Source of the DNA: Roseimicrobium sp. ORNL1
GTDB taxonomy: Bacteria; Verrucomicrobiota; Verrucomicrobiia; Verrucomicrobiales; Verrucomicrobiaceae
Assembly: GCF_011044495.1 (NCBI RefSeq)
Contig: NZ_CP049143.1
Location: 1,860,001 to 1,924,000 of the forward strand
Reading direction: 5' to 3'
DNA: 64,000 bases
The position numbers were made by a program, and so were the translations under genes. This document shows, in pieces, positions 19,501-26,152 of this stretch; position 1 is the first letter of the stretch, and each line of letters opens with the position of its first letter. Under the pieces are notes generated by a model that was not told the DNA's origin, made no database searches, and worked only from the letters and a program-made list of their open reading frames with translations.

Positions 19501-19511
19501 TTCGTTGTCAT
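13599..19511 (-). CDS. Giant autotransporter (type Va) with T5SS/PEP-CTERM-type repeats
   Basis: The 1970-aa protein starts at MTTNAFRRRTWLAFALLAV, a Sec signal ending FSDAQ; the 35 codons upstream lack signal character. The first half of the passenger repeats a GxxTVTGANSxW pattern (T5SS/PEP-CTERM-associated repeat). The middle has three or more autotransporter beta-strand repeats such as KTGLGILTLSGTTSYAGATL. The last 275 or so residues form the outer-membrane beta-barrel, starting RWVVWTQATGLFSQ and ending in the expected aromatic residue (NANWRF). No protease motif is seen. It is probably an adhesin or surface-layer passenger. A LuxR-type gene is transcribed divergently 99 nt away. Confidence 0.93.
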   Translation of the reverse strand: MTTNAFRRRTWLAFALLAVPVFSDAQVSWNAGTGNWFTSTNWTPGVVPTSSINAFINNAGTAQVLTTGGQVRVLTLGASAGQSGTLLVQGGALTTSSSLLVGDFGTGTVTVSNGGTLTSGITGIANNAGSTGTLTVTGANSRWTFSSQGDVGSSGHGELYVLEGGTVNSGNGAMNVGNDSGASGLVVITGTTAATSSTVVFTFVGAAANSTGEIRVTGPLAIWNGGITSIGQSAQGTVTLSQGATGTTNTLNIGTNAAAVGTLTVQNANTTLTAAGVNVGVSGRGTMLISDGGVVNGTTGRIGQNIGATGEVTVTGANSKWLLSGDITTGATAPGSGGSATLSILNGGYVRTNGRFSANATFNLTVSGTNSKLEILDVASFGSLAGAVVQNSQVQVLSGGSVVTGAPAALSNSTNFLAAVGDTLGITITNGSWTAQGGMVFTGAGTTTTTVSQGSTINTSSTAPNVASFQMAGTAGGVHQLTLQGAGTVWNNSGWALIGDQGSATVSVENGAVMRSSFVDVARRATSTSKITVTGANSLWDASSLAGFASAIGEGGDGTLHVLNGGEFRADSLSMGGSFLGDLGEGHLLVSGANSKLTLTGTASIFDGELQVGVFNDSEAVFEKGGQLTGRYLSIAGNPGTTAEVTVTGAGSGIHLTEQIAVGVNGTGTFTVNSGATVESRAGFIGDLDGAIGTATVSGSGTSWTMTEDLELGFFGTGTLTVENQATVTARTVRLNVASDEPFPSVLDVRSGALMVTKQIREGGFGGGSGVAGAKLNIDGGTLRATANEAEFLAGFESGDVEFKSGGATIDSNGFNIGIGAPLSGAGGMTKTGLGILTLSGTTSYAGATLVSAGTLRVNGSMTLSAVTVSDGATLGGTGSITGSSTINNGGRIAPGASPGTLTVGSLLLNNLSLLDYELGPPQPPGIAGTDSDLLQVNGALTLDGVLNIDALTGFNVGTYRLINYSTLTNNFGLGLGDVPLGLNYTIDTATAGQVNLIVGFTDLQYWDGPNVLGNNVVDGGTGTWNNTTANWTTEVGIPNSGWNSKTAIFQGTAGTVTLGDDIDFEGLQFITSGYVINQDLAQLYALHPTTDAVVLVNSGAVATINAPVIGSGGIAKGGTGTLILTGAHTYLGDTAVNAGAMYVNGSLASSNVTVASDATFGGIGRVENSVTIGAGGIIHPGDGTTPGALRVGSLNLNNTSVLAFTLGAPGNPSNSHIQVDGDLLLDGLLRITDGGGFTADTYNLMTYGGTLTDALLTIQSVPAGFNPGNFAIDTSTDGEVNLVVVVVDANAATGMQYWDGSNVTANGSIDGQSGIWNVTDTDWTNRAGNINGPWAGQTAIFTAHPGVVTLGSDVPFQKLIFEVNGYRIVSPAGQKLYSLGDAEVNVVGGARATIAAPISVPGTFTKSGPGRLILAGAQPSYAGTTLIQQGGLYVNTVLRSPFVRVNPAGTLGGSGIIIGNVLNHGTVAPGNSVGTLTIHGNYRQAGSGTLELELANQHRFDQLIVSGTAHLGGTLDVRSLGADLEYGDQFPFLRAGHIKGHFSRITMPHPSANRGRFYTVSGTGILLVAPASYTLVAETPNQTRLAKALGQWIGIEDGDIGVTTLALDMLREEQYPAAFEAILPGHYDAALQISTELAHSQMQGLHQQFSSRRLAIRTMGAEAYRQATPQTPSTKNPKNVKAVQDGLAPPEDDRWVVWTQATGLFSQTGWGTTPDRDFDSGTFLAGADYAVSDQFALGIFAGYQFGESDYPGRDRTDLEKVTFGAYALYDRGNFYAHATVEGGDIEYEVRRAIVLPTLDRTASSEPDGHEVSASFGTGYDFEAGSFTFGPSIALQYTRQSLDGLTENGADSLNLRLDDASVDSLRSYLGARVAYTITLPGEVTVIPELRAFWQHEFLQDGETLHTRLAGGSGPGFDYLTEDPERDAFFLGGGVNVQVDRTFFGGLFYHAEFGRTDEANHTISLNANWRF

Positions 19512-19610
19512 GGGCTTGCTGTCGCAGCCCGGGATGATCCGGTAAATACGCGATCTGGCGTAATTTTCGCTTTCAACTCCCCGGCGACTTGCCAGTTTCT
19601 CCCCAAGGTC

Positions 19611-20345
19611 ATGCAACGAGTCTCACACCTCGACTTGAAAGCCGTGAAGCAATGCAGCCATGATCTGCTGGAAGCTTCCAGTCATGAAGATCTGCGTGAT
19701 CGGCTGATCTTTGGTTGGCTGCCCAAGCTGATCGACTCGGACTTCACAGCCTGCAACGAGTTCTCCCAAGGGCGCGTGCTAAAGATTACCTCCACGGTGA
19801 ACAATGCGGAGATCAACAAGTATGCGGAGCCCTTCGGCGCGCTCATCCATCAGCATCCCTGCTTCAAGCTGCAGTCGGAACTCGGCATCACGACCCCGCT
19901 GAAAATCAGTGACTTCATCACGCAGCGCGAGCTTCATGACCTGGGGTTGTATCAGGAAGTGTACAAGTATCTCGGCATTGAGCGGCAAATGGCCCTCTCG
20001 GTCCATCCTGCGCCAGGGGAGCTCGTCAGCATGGTCCTTTCCAGTTCTACGCGTGATTACACGGAGCGTGATCGCGTGGTGCTGTCGCTGCTACAGCCCG
20101 CCATACAGCGCGCCTTTGCAGTGATGCGCCACCGCACGTTGTTTGCGTCGTTGTCGTCGCGGGAAGCAGAGGTGCTTTCCTGGGTTGCCGAGGCGAAGAC
20201 GAACAAGGAAATCGCCCTTATCCTGGGCATCAGCGCTCGCACCGTGCAGAAGCACCTGGAAACCATCTTCACCAAGCTCGGGGTGGAGACGCGTACGGCG
20301 GCTGCTCTTTGGGCCCGGCAACTGGCAAGCTCCGTGCCGAAGTAG
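19611..20345 (+). CDS. LuxR-family transcriptional regulator
   Basis: The 244-aa protein has a C-terminal GerE-type helix-turn-helix (about 180-238: LSSREAEVLSWVAEAKTNKE, ISARTVQKHLETIFTKLGV). The N-terminal domain of about 170 residues is predicted alpha/beta without a receiver Asp signature or the autoinducer-binding Trp/Tyr pattern of LuxR proper, so its signal is unknown. Its start codon is 99 nt from that of the divergent autotransporter, so regulation of that gene is a reasonable inference. Confidence 0.9.
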   Translation: MQRVSHLDLKAVKQCSHDLLEASSHEDLRDRLIFGWLPKLIDSDFTACNEFSQGRVLKITSTVNNAEINKYAEPFGALIHQHPCFKLQSELGITTPLKISDFITQRELHDLGLYQEVYKYLGIERQMALSVHPAPGELVSMVLSSSTRDYTERDRVVLSLLQPAIQRAFAVMRHRTLFASLSSREAEVLSWVAEAKTNKEIALILGISARTVQKHLETIFTKLGVETRTAAALWARQLASSVPK

Positions 20346-20353
20346 TCAGAGCG

Positions 20354-20917
20354 TCAGCCGCCAAACAACTTGCTGCCGAGCTGCCAGATCATGGTGGCCA
20401 GGGTGATCCACACAAACGCCCAGAAGGCCAGGAGGCCGAGCCATAACACGATGAACACGGTCATGAAAACCCGGCTGCCACGTCTTACCGCCGCCTGGTC
20501 GCCGCCTTTCCAGCGATTGATGAGCCGGAGGTTGCGCGAGTTCGATTTGAACCATGCGGAGAAGACATCGCCCACGCCCGGGATGCTGCCCACGGCGTCG
20601 TTGATCAAGATGTTGCCACCCATGCGCATCAAGACGGAAACCGGCACGCGTTGGCGTACACCTTCCGTGAGTGTGACCAGCCCAATGCTGGAGGCCAGAA
20701 AGTCACCGACACCGGGAAACAGTCCAATGATAGGGTCCAGTCCGATGCGGATGTTCGTTCCTGGAATGCGGATGAATTCATCCATCCAGTGCGCGACGAT
20801 GCGTGCGGCATCCGAGGCGTTCTCCGCATCCTTGCCACGCGGTGCCTTTCCCTTGCCGTCGGGCGGAAGCACGGCGTCGATGGAGACGTCGCGAGGTGGG
20901 GGCTGGGAAGTGGACAT
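20354..20917 (-). CDS. DUF4112 membrane protein
   Basis: The 187-aa form starts at MSTSQPPPRDVS; an ATG 10 codons upstream is possible. The core has WMDEFIRIPGTNIRIGLDPI, IGLFPGVGDFLASSIGLV and DAVGSIPGVGDVFSAWFKSN, the duplicated P-G-V-G-D motif of DUF4112. A hydrophobic segment (VFIVLWLGLLAFWAFVWITL) near the C-terminus anchors it in the membrane. The function of the family is unknown. It converges on the LuxR-type gene with 8 nt between stops. Confidence 0.88.
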   Translation of the reverse strand: MSTSQPPPRDVSIDAVLPPDGKGKAPRGKDAENASDAARIVAHWMDEFIRIPGTNIRIGLDPIIGLFPGVGDFLASSIGLVTLTEGVRQRVPVSVLMRMGGNILINDAVGSIPGVGDVFSAWFKSNSRNLRLINRWKGGDQAAVRRGSRVFMTVFIVLWLGLLAFWAFVWITLATMIWQLGSKLFGG

Positions 20918-21082
20918 CGGAGTAACCAGTGGATCAGTATTCAGCAAACAGTAGCTCGCATGTGATAGTCATTCTGGCGGCGTCAATGTTCATCGAACAT
21001 CGTCACCGTTCAGTCTGAATACTGAACACGGACCTACTGAATACTCCCGGTCACCTCCCGCAAAAGGTGTGCCTGCACTTGC

Positions 21083-22930
21083 TTACACATTCACCCTGCC
21101 CGGGAGCTCGATGAGCATCTGGGCATTGTTTGGTGCACGCTCCATGAGGGTGATGACACGCTGGATGGCATCGATGGGCTTGTGACCCGCGAGACCGCGA
21201 CGCAGCATGTGCACCTTCTCCATCTGGAAGGGAGGCAGCAGCAGCTCTTCGCGACGGGTGCCGGAGCGGAAGATGTTCACCGCAGGATAGATGTACTGCT
21301 CGGCGATCTTGCGATCGAGCACGAGCTCCAGATTGCCGGTACCCTTGAACTCCTGGAAGATGGCATCGTCCATGCGGCTGTTCGTTTCGATCAGCGTGGT
21401 GGCCAGGATGGTGAGTGAGCCGGCGTCGCGCGTATTGCGCGCAGCGGCGAAGAGGCGGCGGGGCATTTCGAGGGCGCCCACGCCGAGACCGCCAGTGGCA
21501 GTGGCCCCGCCCTTGTGCGCATTGTTGAAGGCACGGGCCATGCGCGTGATGGAATCCAGCAGCATGAACACATGCTGGCCGCTTTCCACGAGACGCTTGG
21601 CACGCTCAATCGCAAGAACAGCGGTGCGCAGATGGCTGCGGATGTCGCTGTCATTCGAACTGGCGTGCAGCTCGGCATTCGGCAGGGAGCGGCGGAATTC
21701 GGTGACTTCTTCAGGGCGCTCGTCCACCAGCAGAATCATGAGATGCATCTGCGGATGATTCTGCGTGACGGCTTCCGCGATGTGCTGCAAGAGCGTGGTC
21801 TTGCCCGCGCGAGGAGGCGCCACGATGAGACCGCGCTGACCGCGACCCACGGGTGTGATGAGATCCATCACTCGCGTGGTGAGGCGCGTGGGCACGGTTT
21901 CAAGCTGGATGCGTTTGTTCGGGTTTACAGCCTTCAGCTCTTCGAAGAGGGGCAGATCGCGCGCCTTCTCCGGAGGCTGGCCGTTCACTTCCTTGATCTC
22001 CGTGACCTGAGGTCCACGGTGACCCATGCGCTCCACGCCGCGGATGTACATGCCGGTGCGCAGGCCCAGATTGCGAATCCACTCGGGGGAAACCCACGGG
22101 TCCTGGGCGAAGTCCGCCCACAAGCGGCTCTTCTGGCGCAGGAAGCCATAGCCCTTCGGCGTGAGTTCGAGAATGCCCTCGCTGGGCTCCGGTGGACCGA
22201 GCGGACGCTCAGGTGCAGCCGCCTGCTGCTGGCCCTCACCTTCGCCTTGCGGCTGACCGTCGCGATCACGATCACGGTCCCGATCGCGATGCTTGTCGCG
22301 GAAACGGTCGCGGAATTTGTTGCGCTTCTCCCACTTGCGACCGCGGCCGTGGCCGCCGTGCTGCTGGTGCTGGCCTTCGCCGGAAGGAGAGCCACCCTGG
22401 CCGTGCTGCTGATGCTGCTGGCCGCCGGTATGGGCGCGCGCGTGCGCAGGAGCATGCTGCTGTGGCTGGGGTGCGGGCCGGGCCTGGGCGTCACGCACTT
22501 CCGCCACAGGTGCGGGTGCGGGTGCAGGAGCAGGGGTTGGCGCAGGAGCGGGAGCGGAAACTGGAGCATCGACAGGCGCGGGGCGCGCCGTCGGTTCATG
22601 ATGCACGACATCCGCAGCGGGCACGCGGGTGACACCGCCATCTTGTCCCATCACTTCCGCGGCTGCAGGAGAGGCGGCGCGGCCTTCACGCTTTGCAGCA
22701 CCCTTCGTGCTCTTCTTTGCGGCCCGCTTCTTCTGGGGCGCCTCCGTCGGGAGTTCCGCCTGCACTTCTGCCTTGGCTGCCGCTTTCTTCGCGGTCTTTT
22801 TCACCGCCTTCTTGGCGGTGGCTTTCTTCGCGGCGCGTTTGCCGCTGAGGGCTGATCTTGATTCCTCGGGTGCCATGGGAAACAGCGTGGGCGTTGAGAC
22901 GTCCGCTTGCAAAGTTGAGTGCTCAGTCAT
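21083..22930 (-). CDS. rho: Transcription termination factor Rho with long disordered N-terminus
   Basis: The 615-aa protein is about 200 residues longer than E. coli Rho. Residues 1-250 are low complexity: Lys/Ala repeats (28-85), Pro/Ala repeats (118-145), His/Gln/Gly (155-195) and Arg/Asp repeats (200-225). The core follows: GILELTPKGYGFLRQ (RNA-binding domain), RGLIVAPPRAGKTTLLQ (Walker A), LLVDERPEEVTEFRR (Walker B), TATGGLGVGAL (Q-loop) and the C-terminal RRVGLAGH-like segment. It is a ring RNA helicase ending transcription. Such extensions occur in Actinobacteria, Bacteroidota and PVC Rho and can drive condensation; that role here is inferred. Confidence 0.97.
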   Translation of the reverse strand: MTEHSTLQADVSTPTLFPMAPEESRSALSGKRAAKKATAKKAVKKTAKKAAAKAEVQAELPTEAPQKKRAAKKSTKGAAKREGRAASPAAAEVMGQDGGVTRVPAADVVHHEPTARPAPVDAPVSAPAPAPTPAPAPAPAPVAEVRDAQARPAPQPQQHAPAHARAHTGGQQHQQHGQGGSPSGEGQHQQHGGHGRGRKWEKRNKFRDRFRDKHRDRDRDRDRDGQPQGEGEGQQQAAAPERPLGPPEPSEGILELTPKGYGFLRQKSRLWADFAQDPWVSPEWIRNLGLRTGMYIRGVERMGHRGPQVTEIKEVNGQPPEKARDLPLFEELKAVNPNKRIQLETVPTRLTTRVMDLITPVGRGQRGLIVAPPRAGKTTLLQHIAEAVTQNHPQMHLMILLVDERPEEVTEFRRSLPNAELHASSNDSDIRSHLRTAVLAIERAKRLVESGQHVFMLLDSITRMARAFNNAHKGGATATGGLGVGALEMPRRLFAAARNTRDAGSLTILATTLIETNSRMDDAIFQEFKGTGNLELVLDRKIAEQYIYPAVNIFRSGTRREELLLPPFQMEKVHMLRRGLAGHKPIDAIQRVITLMERAPNNAQMLIELPGRVNV

Positions 22931-22969
22931 CGAGAGATGCGATACAAAAAAAGGTATGTCTGGAGGGCG

Positions 22970-23719
22970 TCACGAGAGCGTGGCCATCACGTCATCGGCC
23001 AGTTCGAAGTTGGCGTGCACGTTCTGCGTGTCGTCGTAATCGTCCAAAGCGTCGTACAGCTTCAGAAATGAACGTGCCGTGGTTTCATCGTCCAAGGTCA
23101 CGGTGGTGGATGGCTGGTAAATGAGCTGCTGTGATTTGGGGGTGACGTTCTTCGCCTGGAAGGCGCCACCCACCGCGAAGAGTTTATCCACCGGCGTGTA
23201 GACCACCCACTCCTCTTCCTCGCCCACCACGTCATCCGCGCCTGCTTCCAGGGCGATTTCCATCACCGTGTCCTCGTCCAGAGCCGCTTTGTCGAGCCGA
23301 ATTTCCCCGAGACGGGAGAACAGGTAGGATACGCTGCCGGCATCCGCGAAGGTGCCGCCCAGCTTGCTGAAGATGAGGCGTAGGTCGCTCACGCTGCGAT
23401 TGCGATTGTCTGTAACCACTTCGATGAGCATGGCCACGCCGCCCTGGCCGATGCCTTCATAGACCACTTCCTCCAGCGCTGCTCCCTGCAGCTCGCCGGT
23501 GCCCTTCTTGATGGCGCGCTCGATGTTGTCATTAGGCACGTTCTGGGCCTTGGCGTTCAAGATGGCCGTGCGCAGGCGGGCATTGGTATCTGGACTTCCG
23601 CCGCCATGCTTCGCCGCCAGCGTGATCTCCTTGGCGAGTTTGCTGAAAACCTTGCCGCGCTTGGCATCGACGACGGCCTTGATGTGCTTGACCTTCGACC
23701 ATTTGTTGTGGCCTGCCAT
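22970..23719 (-). CDS. YebC/PmpR-family regulator
   Basis: The 249-aa protein starts MAGHNKWSKVKHIKAVVDAK, the invariant YebC opening. It continues with KEITLAAKHGGGSPDTNARL, NVPNDNIERAIKKGTGE and YEGIGQGGVAMLIEVVTDNR. YebC proteins are cytoplasmic; members act as transcription regulators, and more recent work ties others to relief of ribosome stalling. Which role applies is not visible. It lies 39 nt upstream of rho on the same strand. Confidence 0.95.
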   Translation of the reverse strand: MAGHNKWSKVKHIKAVVDAKRGKVFSKLAKEITLAAKHGGGSPDTNARLRTAILNAKAQNVPNDNIERAIKKGTGELQGAALEEVVYEGIGQGGVAMLIEVVTDNRNRSVSDLRLIFSKLGGTFADAGSVSYLFSRLGEIRLDKAALDEDTVMEIALEAGADDVVGEEEEWVVYTPVDKLFAVGGAFQAKNVTPKSQQLIYQPSTTVTLDDETTARSFLKLYDALDDYDDTQNVHANFELADDVMATLS

Positions 23720-24118
23720 GACAGATTGCGTTGTGGGTGAGAAAGCTGGGATGTCACCTGAGGGCCTGAGGTACTGCCCGCGGGGAATGAAAGGGAGGAA
23801 AAGAAAGGGTGAGCCGTGTGGGGGTTCCAGGCGGGTGCCGCACCGGGACTCAAAACGCTGGATACCATGCCCGGAAGGGCGCGTTTGAGACAGGCGGACC
23901 GTTGCGCGGAAGGCAACCTTTGGTCACTCGTGAGGGCATGCAAGCCCGTCAACAGGGTCAATGTGAACACAGTTCCGCAGCCATGCAAGGCTTTTTCTAG
24001 GGGAGAGTGGGTGGCCGCCAACCCCGCTGCTGGCAGGTCTTGCGCATTTTTCACCTTGATTCTTCAGGCATCGGTGGAACTTGTCCGCCCTCTTTTACAA
24101 AACACTGCATCCATCCTC
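23720..24118. other. Intergenic region between divergent YebC-family and Lys/Ala-rich genes
   Basis: About 400 nt with no convincing gene on either strand: short open frames have atypical residue composition and no start context. It must hold the divergent promoters for the YebC-family gene (minus) and the small basic-protein gene (plus). I could not pick out a convincing -35/-10 pair. No tRNA arms or terminator hairpin with a strong T-run were seen. Confidence 0.5.
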
Positions 24119-24370
24119 ATGGGACAACAACTCAACAAGATCATCAAGCGCCGCCGTCGCGCCGCTTACCTCAAGCGCAAGAACGAACTCTCCAAGCAGG
24201 GCGTTAGCCGCAAGGTAAGTCGTCCCGCGAAGGCCGCCCCGGATGCCGACAAGAAGGCCGCTGCTGCGAAGAAGGCTGCTGCCAAGAAGCCTGCCAAGGC
24301 TCCCGCTGCGAAGAAGGCTGACGCCGCTCCTGCGCAAGACGCGGCTCCCGCTGCTGAAGAGAACTCCTAA
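24119..24370 (+). CDS. Small Lys/Ala-rich basic protein, histone H1-like tail
   Basis: The 83-aa protein has a strongly basic head, MGQQLNKIIKRRRRAAYLKR, followed from about residue 35 by Lys-Lys-Ala-Ala-Ala repeats and a short acidic end (AAPAAEENS). The composition resembles bacterial histone H1-like proteins and r-protein tails. It has its own terminator (24401-24429) and no operon partner, so it is probably an independent, well-expressed gene. The head does not match a domain I can name. DNA or rRNA binding is an inference from charge. Confidence 0.8.
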   Translation: MGQQLNKIIKRRRRAAYLKRKNELSKQGVSRKVSRPAKAAPDADKKAAAAKKAAAKKPAKAPAAKKADAAPAQDAAPAAEENS

Positions 24371-24400
24371 GTCGGGCAAAACGCCTGCATCATCTTTTGA

Positions 24401-24429
24401 AAAAGGCGAAGCCATGCTTCGCTTTTTTT
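24401..24429 (+). terminator. Intrinsic terminator after the Lys/Ala-rich gene
   Basis: The stem GCGAAGC (24406-24412) pairs with GCTTCGC (24416-24422) over a 3-nt CAT loop, preceded by an A-run and followed by seven T residues. Confidence 0.9.
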
Positions 24430-24502
24430 ATGGGTACACGCCTATCGCGAGCCTTCATGCTTCCACGAATCCGCTGACCATGGCAGGCTGAGCGTGATTG
24501 TG

Positions 24503-25318
24503 ATGAATCCCCGATATAGACGCCGTCTTCTCCTCTGTGCGCTTGTTTTGCTCCCGCTTCTCTGGTGGGCATTTGTCCCGATGACGCGTGCTGAGTGGAC
24601 CTTGACCTCCTCCACGTCTCCCATCTCCCTCGGCCACGGTGCGACCGTGGTGACGAAGCATCTCGCGAAGGGGGATGAGAAGTGTGAGCTGACCTTGGTA
24701 CTCTTTGATGAGTCCCAATGCCTGCTGCAGGTGGCGTCCAATGCCACCAAGAAAGGTGCACGTGCGGTGGCTGCCATCGCGGCGCAGGCTGGTGCGATTG
24801 CCGCGTGCAATGGCGGCTACTTCGACCCTCCCAAGATGCTGCCGTCGGGTCTCGAAATCGCAGGAGGTGTGCGCACTGGCACGCTGGATCTCGCCATGCC
24901 GTTTGGTGGCACGTTGCTGGTCGAAGGTGGCAGGGGCAGCATCATTGCCAGCGAGAAGTTTGCCGACCATCCCGGCATCAGTGATCTCATCCAATGTTGT
25001 CCACGACTCGTGGAGAATGGTCGTGAGATCAAAAATCTGGGCGACGGACCGGTGGCCCTGCGCACCTTCATTCTGACCGATGGTAGTGGGCGATGGGCTC
25101 TCGGGAATTCGGGGAACATCAAGATCCAGGAACTCGCCCGTGTCTTGAGCGATCCCAAGATTCTCTCCGAGCTTCAGGTGCAGAGCGCGCTGAACCTCGA
25201 TGGCGGCCCCTCCACGGCATTGTGGTGCAAGCATGACACAGGCGGGCAGACATCCTCATCGGAAGTATGGAAAGTGCGGAATGTCATCCTCGTCTCGCCG
25301 AGAAAGCAGGGTGGATAA
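24503..25318 (+). CDS. Phosphodiester glycosidase-like (DUF2233/NAGPA) exported protein
   Basis: The 271-aa protein starts at MNPRYRRRLLLCALVLLPLL, a basic head plus one membrane or signal segment; a GTG three codons upstream is possible. It has IAACNGGYFDPP in the middle and SALNLDGGPSTALW near the C-terminus, the two hallmarks of the NAGPA-like phosphodiester glycosidase domain. Homologues remove GlcNAc-1-phosphodiester caps or act on exopolysaccharide. It probably acts in the periplasm; the substrate is unknown. It converges on a membrane-protein gene. Confidence 0.87.
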   Translation: MNPRYRRRLLLCALVLLPLLWWAFVPMTRAEWTLTSSTSPISLGHGATVVTKHLAKGDEKCELTLVLFDESQCLLQVASNATKKGARAVAAIAAQAGAIAACNGGYFDPPKMLPSGLEIAGGVRTGTLDLAMPFGGTLLVEGGRGSIIASEKFADHPGISDLIQCCPRLVENGREIKNLGDGPVALRTFILTDGSGRWALGNSGNIKIQELARVLSDPKILSELQVQSALNLDGGPSTALWCKHDTGGQTSSSEVWKVRNVILVSPRKQGG

Positions 25319-25335
25319 TCCAGGTCACCACGGCC

Positions 25336-26064
25336 TCAGATGCTGGATTCTTGAAGAGGTTCTGGCTCCCTTTGCAACGTCTTGAACATCACAAACACAA
25401 ACACGACGGCAAATAGTGTGGGTGCCGATATCAGGGTTTGTAGCACGGCGCCCGCCAGCCAGTGATCGAGTGCAGGCACCACCAATGCGATGATCGCCGA
25501 TAGGATCAAGAGTACAAAAGCGATGCCAAAATACAAGGGAGCGAATACCAGGGCGAGATAGCCAAACACCACCCAGAAGCGGCTCCGGACAAGTATCACA
25601 CTCCGGTCCAAGGCCACCCATGCATCATGGTCCTCATCCATGACGGCACACAGGCTGAATGCCAGTGCTGCAAGCACGAGAAATCCAGGGAAGATGCACA
25701 TGGTGAAGCCTGCCGAGGAGAAGATGAATACACAAAAATTGACCAGCATGACGCTTCCAATTCGATCCATGGTGACGAACCATGTCTGGCCATAGGTGGG
25801 AGTTGCTCCAGACCAGGCCCGGGAAAGCGCTGCAAAGATTGCTGCGGGCGCCACCATCCCGAAGAGTCCTCCAATGGCTCCGGAGAACAGGAAGAACTGA
25901 AGCAGGTTCTCCGCCGGATTTACCCGGGTGGAAATGATGCCGACCAGTGCATTGACGGGAAAGGATACCGTGAGGTGTATCGCGAAGAAGAGCAGCCAGT
26001 GCCTGTAGAATAGCTCCCATGTTCTCTTCAACATGGGTTCAAGCTGGAAAGGAGTCGGAGACAT
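25336..26064 (-). CDS. Multi-pass membrane protein of unknown function
   Basis: I chose MSPTPFQLEPMLKRTWELFY (242 aa) because the 51 codons upstream read like non-coding sequence. It has about five to six membrane segments: LLFFAIHLTVSFPVNALVGI, GGLFGMVAPAAIFAALS, VMLVNFCVFIFSSAGF, FLVLAALAFSLCAVM, then two long C-terminal segments. The internal AVMDEDHDAWVALDRSVIL followed by WVVFGYLALVF resembles the glycerophosphodiester-phosphodiesterase-type membrane domain (DUF975-like), where a soluble helix follows a central pair of TMs. No enzyme motif is present. Confidence 0.75.
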   Translation of the reverse strand: MSPTPFQLEPMLKRTWELFYRHWLLFFAIHLTVSFPVNALVGIISTRVNPAENLLQFFLFSGAIGGLFGMVAPAAIFAALSRAWSGATPTYGQTWFVTMDRIGSVMLVNFCVFIFSSAGFTMCIFPGFLVLAALAFSLCAVMDEDHDAWVALDRSVILVRSRFWVVFGYLALVFAPLYFGIAFVLLILSAIIALVVPALDHWLAGAVLQTLISAPTLFAVVFVFVMFKTLQREPEPLQESSI

Positions 26065-26152
26065 TCCCGTGACTCCTCCATGATGTGGGTCCTCCGCCTG
26101 GCTCAAGTTCACAAAAGCGTAATCACACTCTGGAATGTCCAAGAAACACGCA

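Noticed and set aside
23720-24118. Possible tRNA or small RNA gene in the 400-nt gap
   Set aside because: No T-loop GGTTCGAATCC-like sequence with a matching acceptor stem was seen, and no strong terminator.
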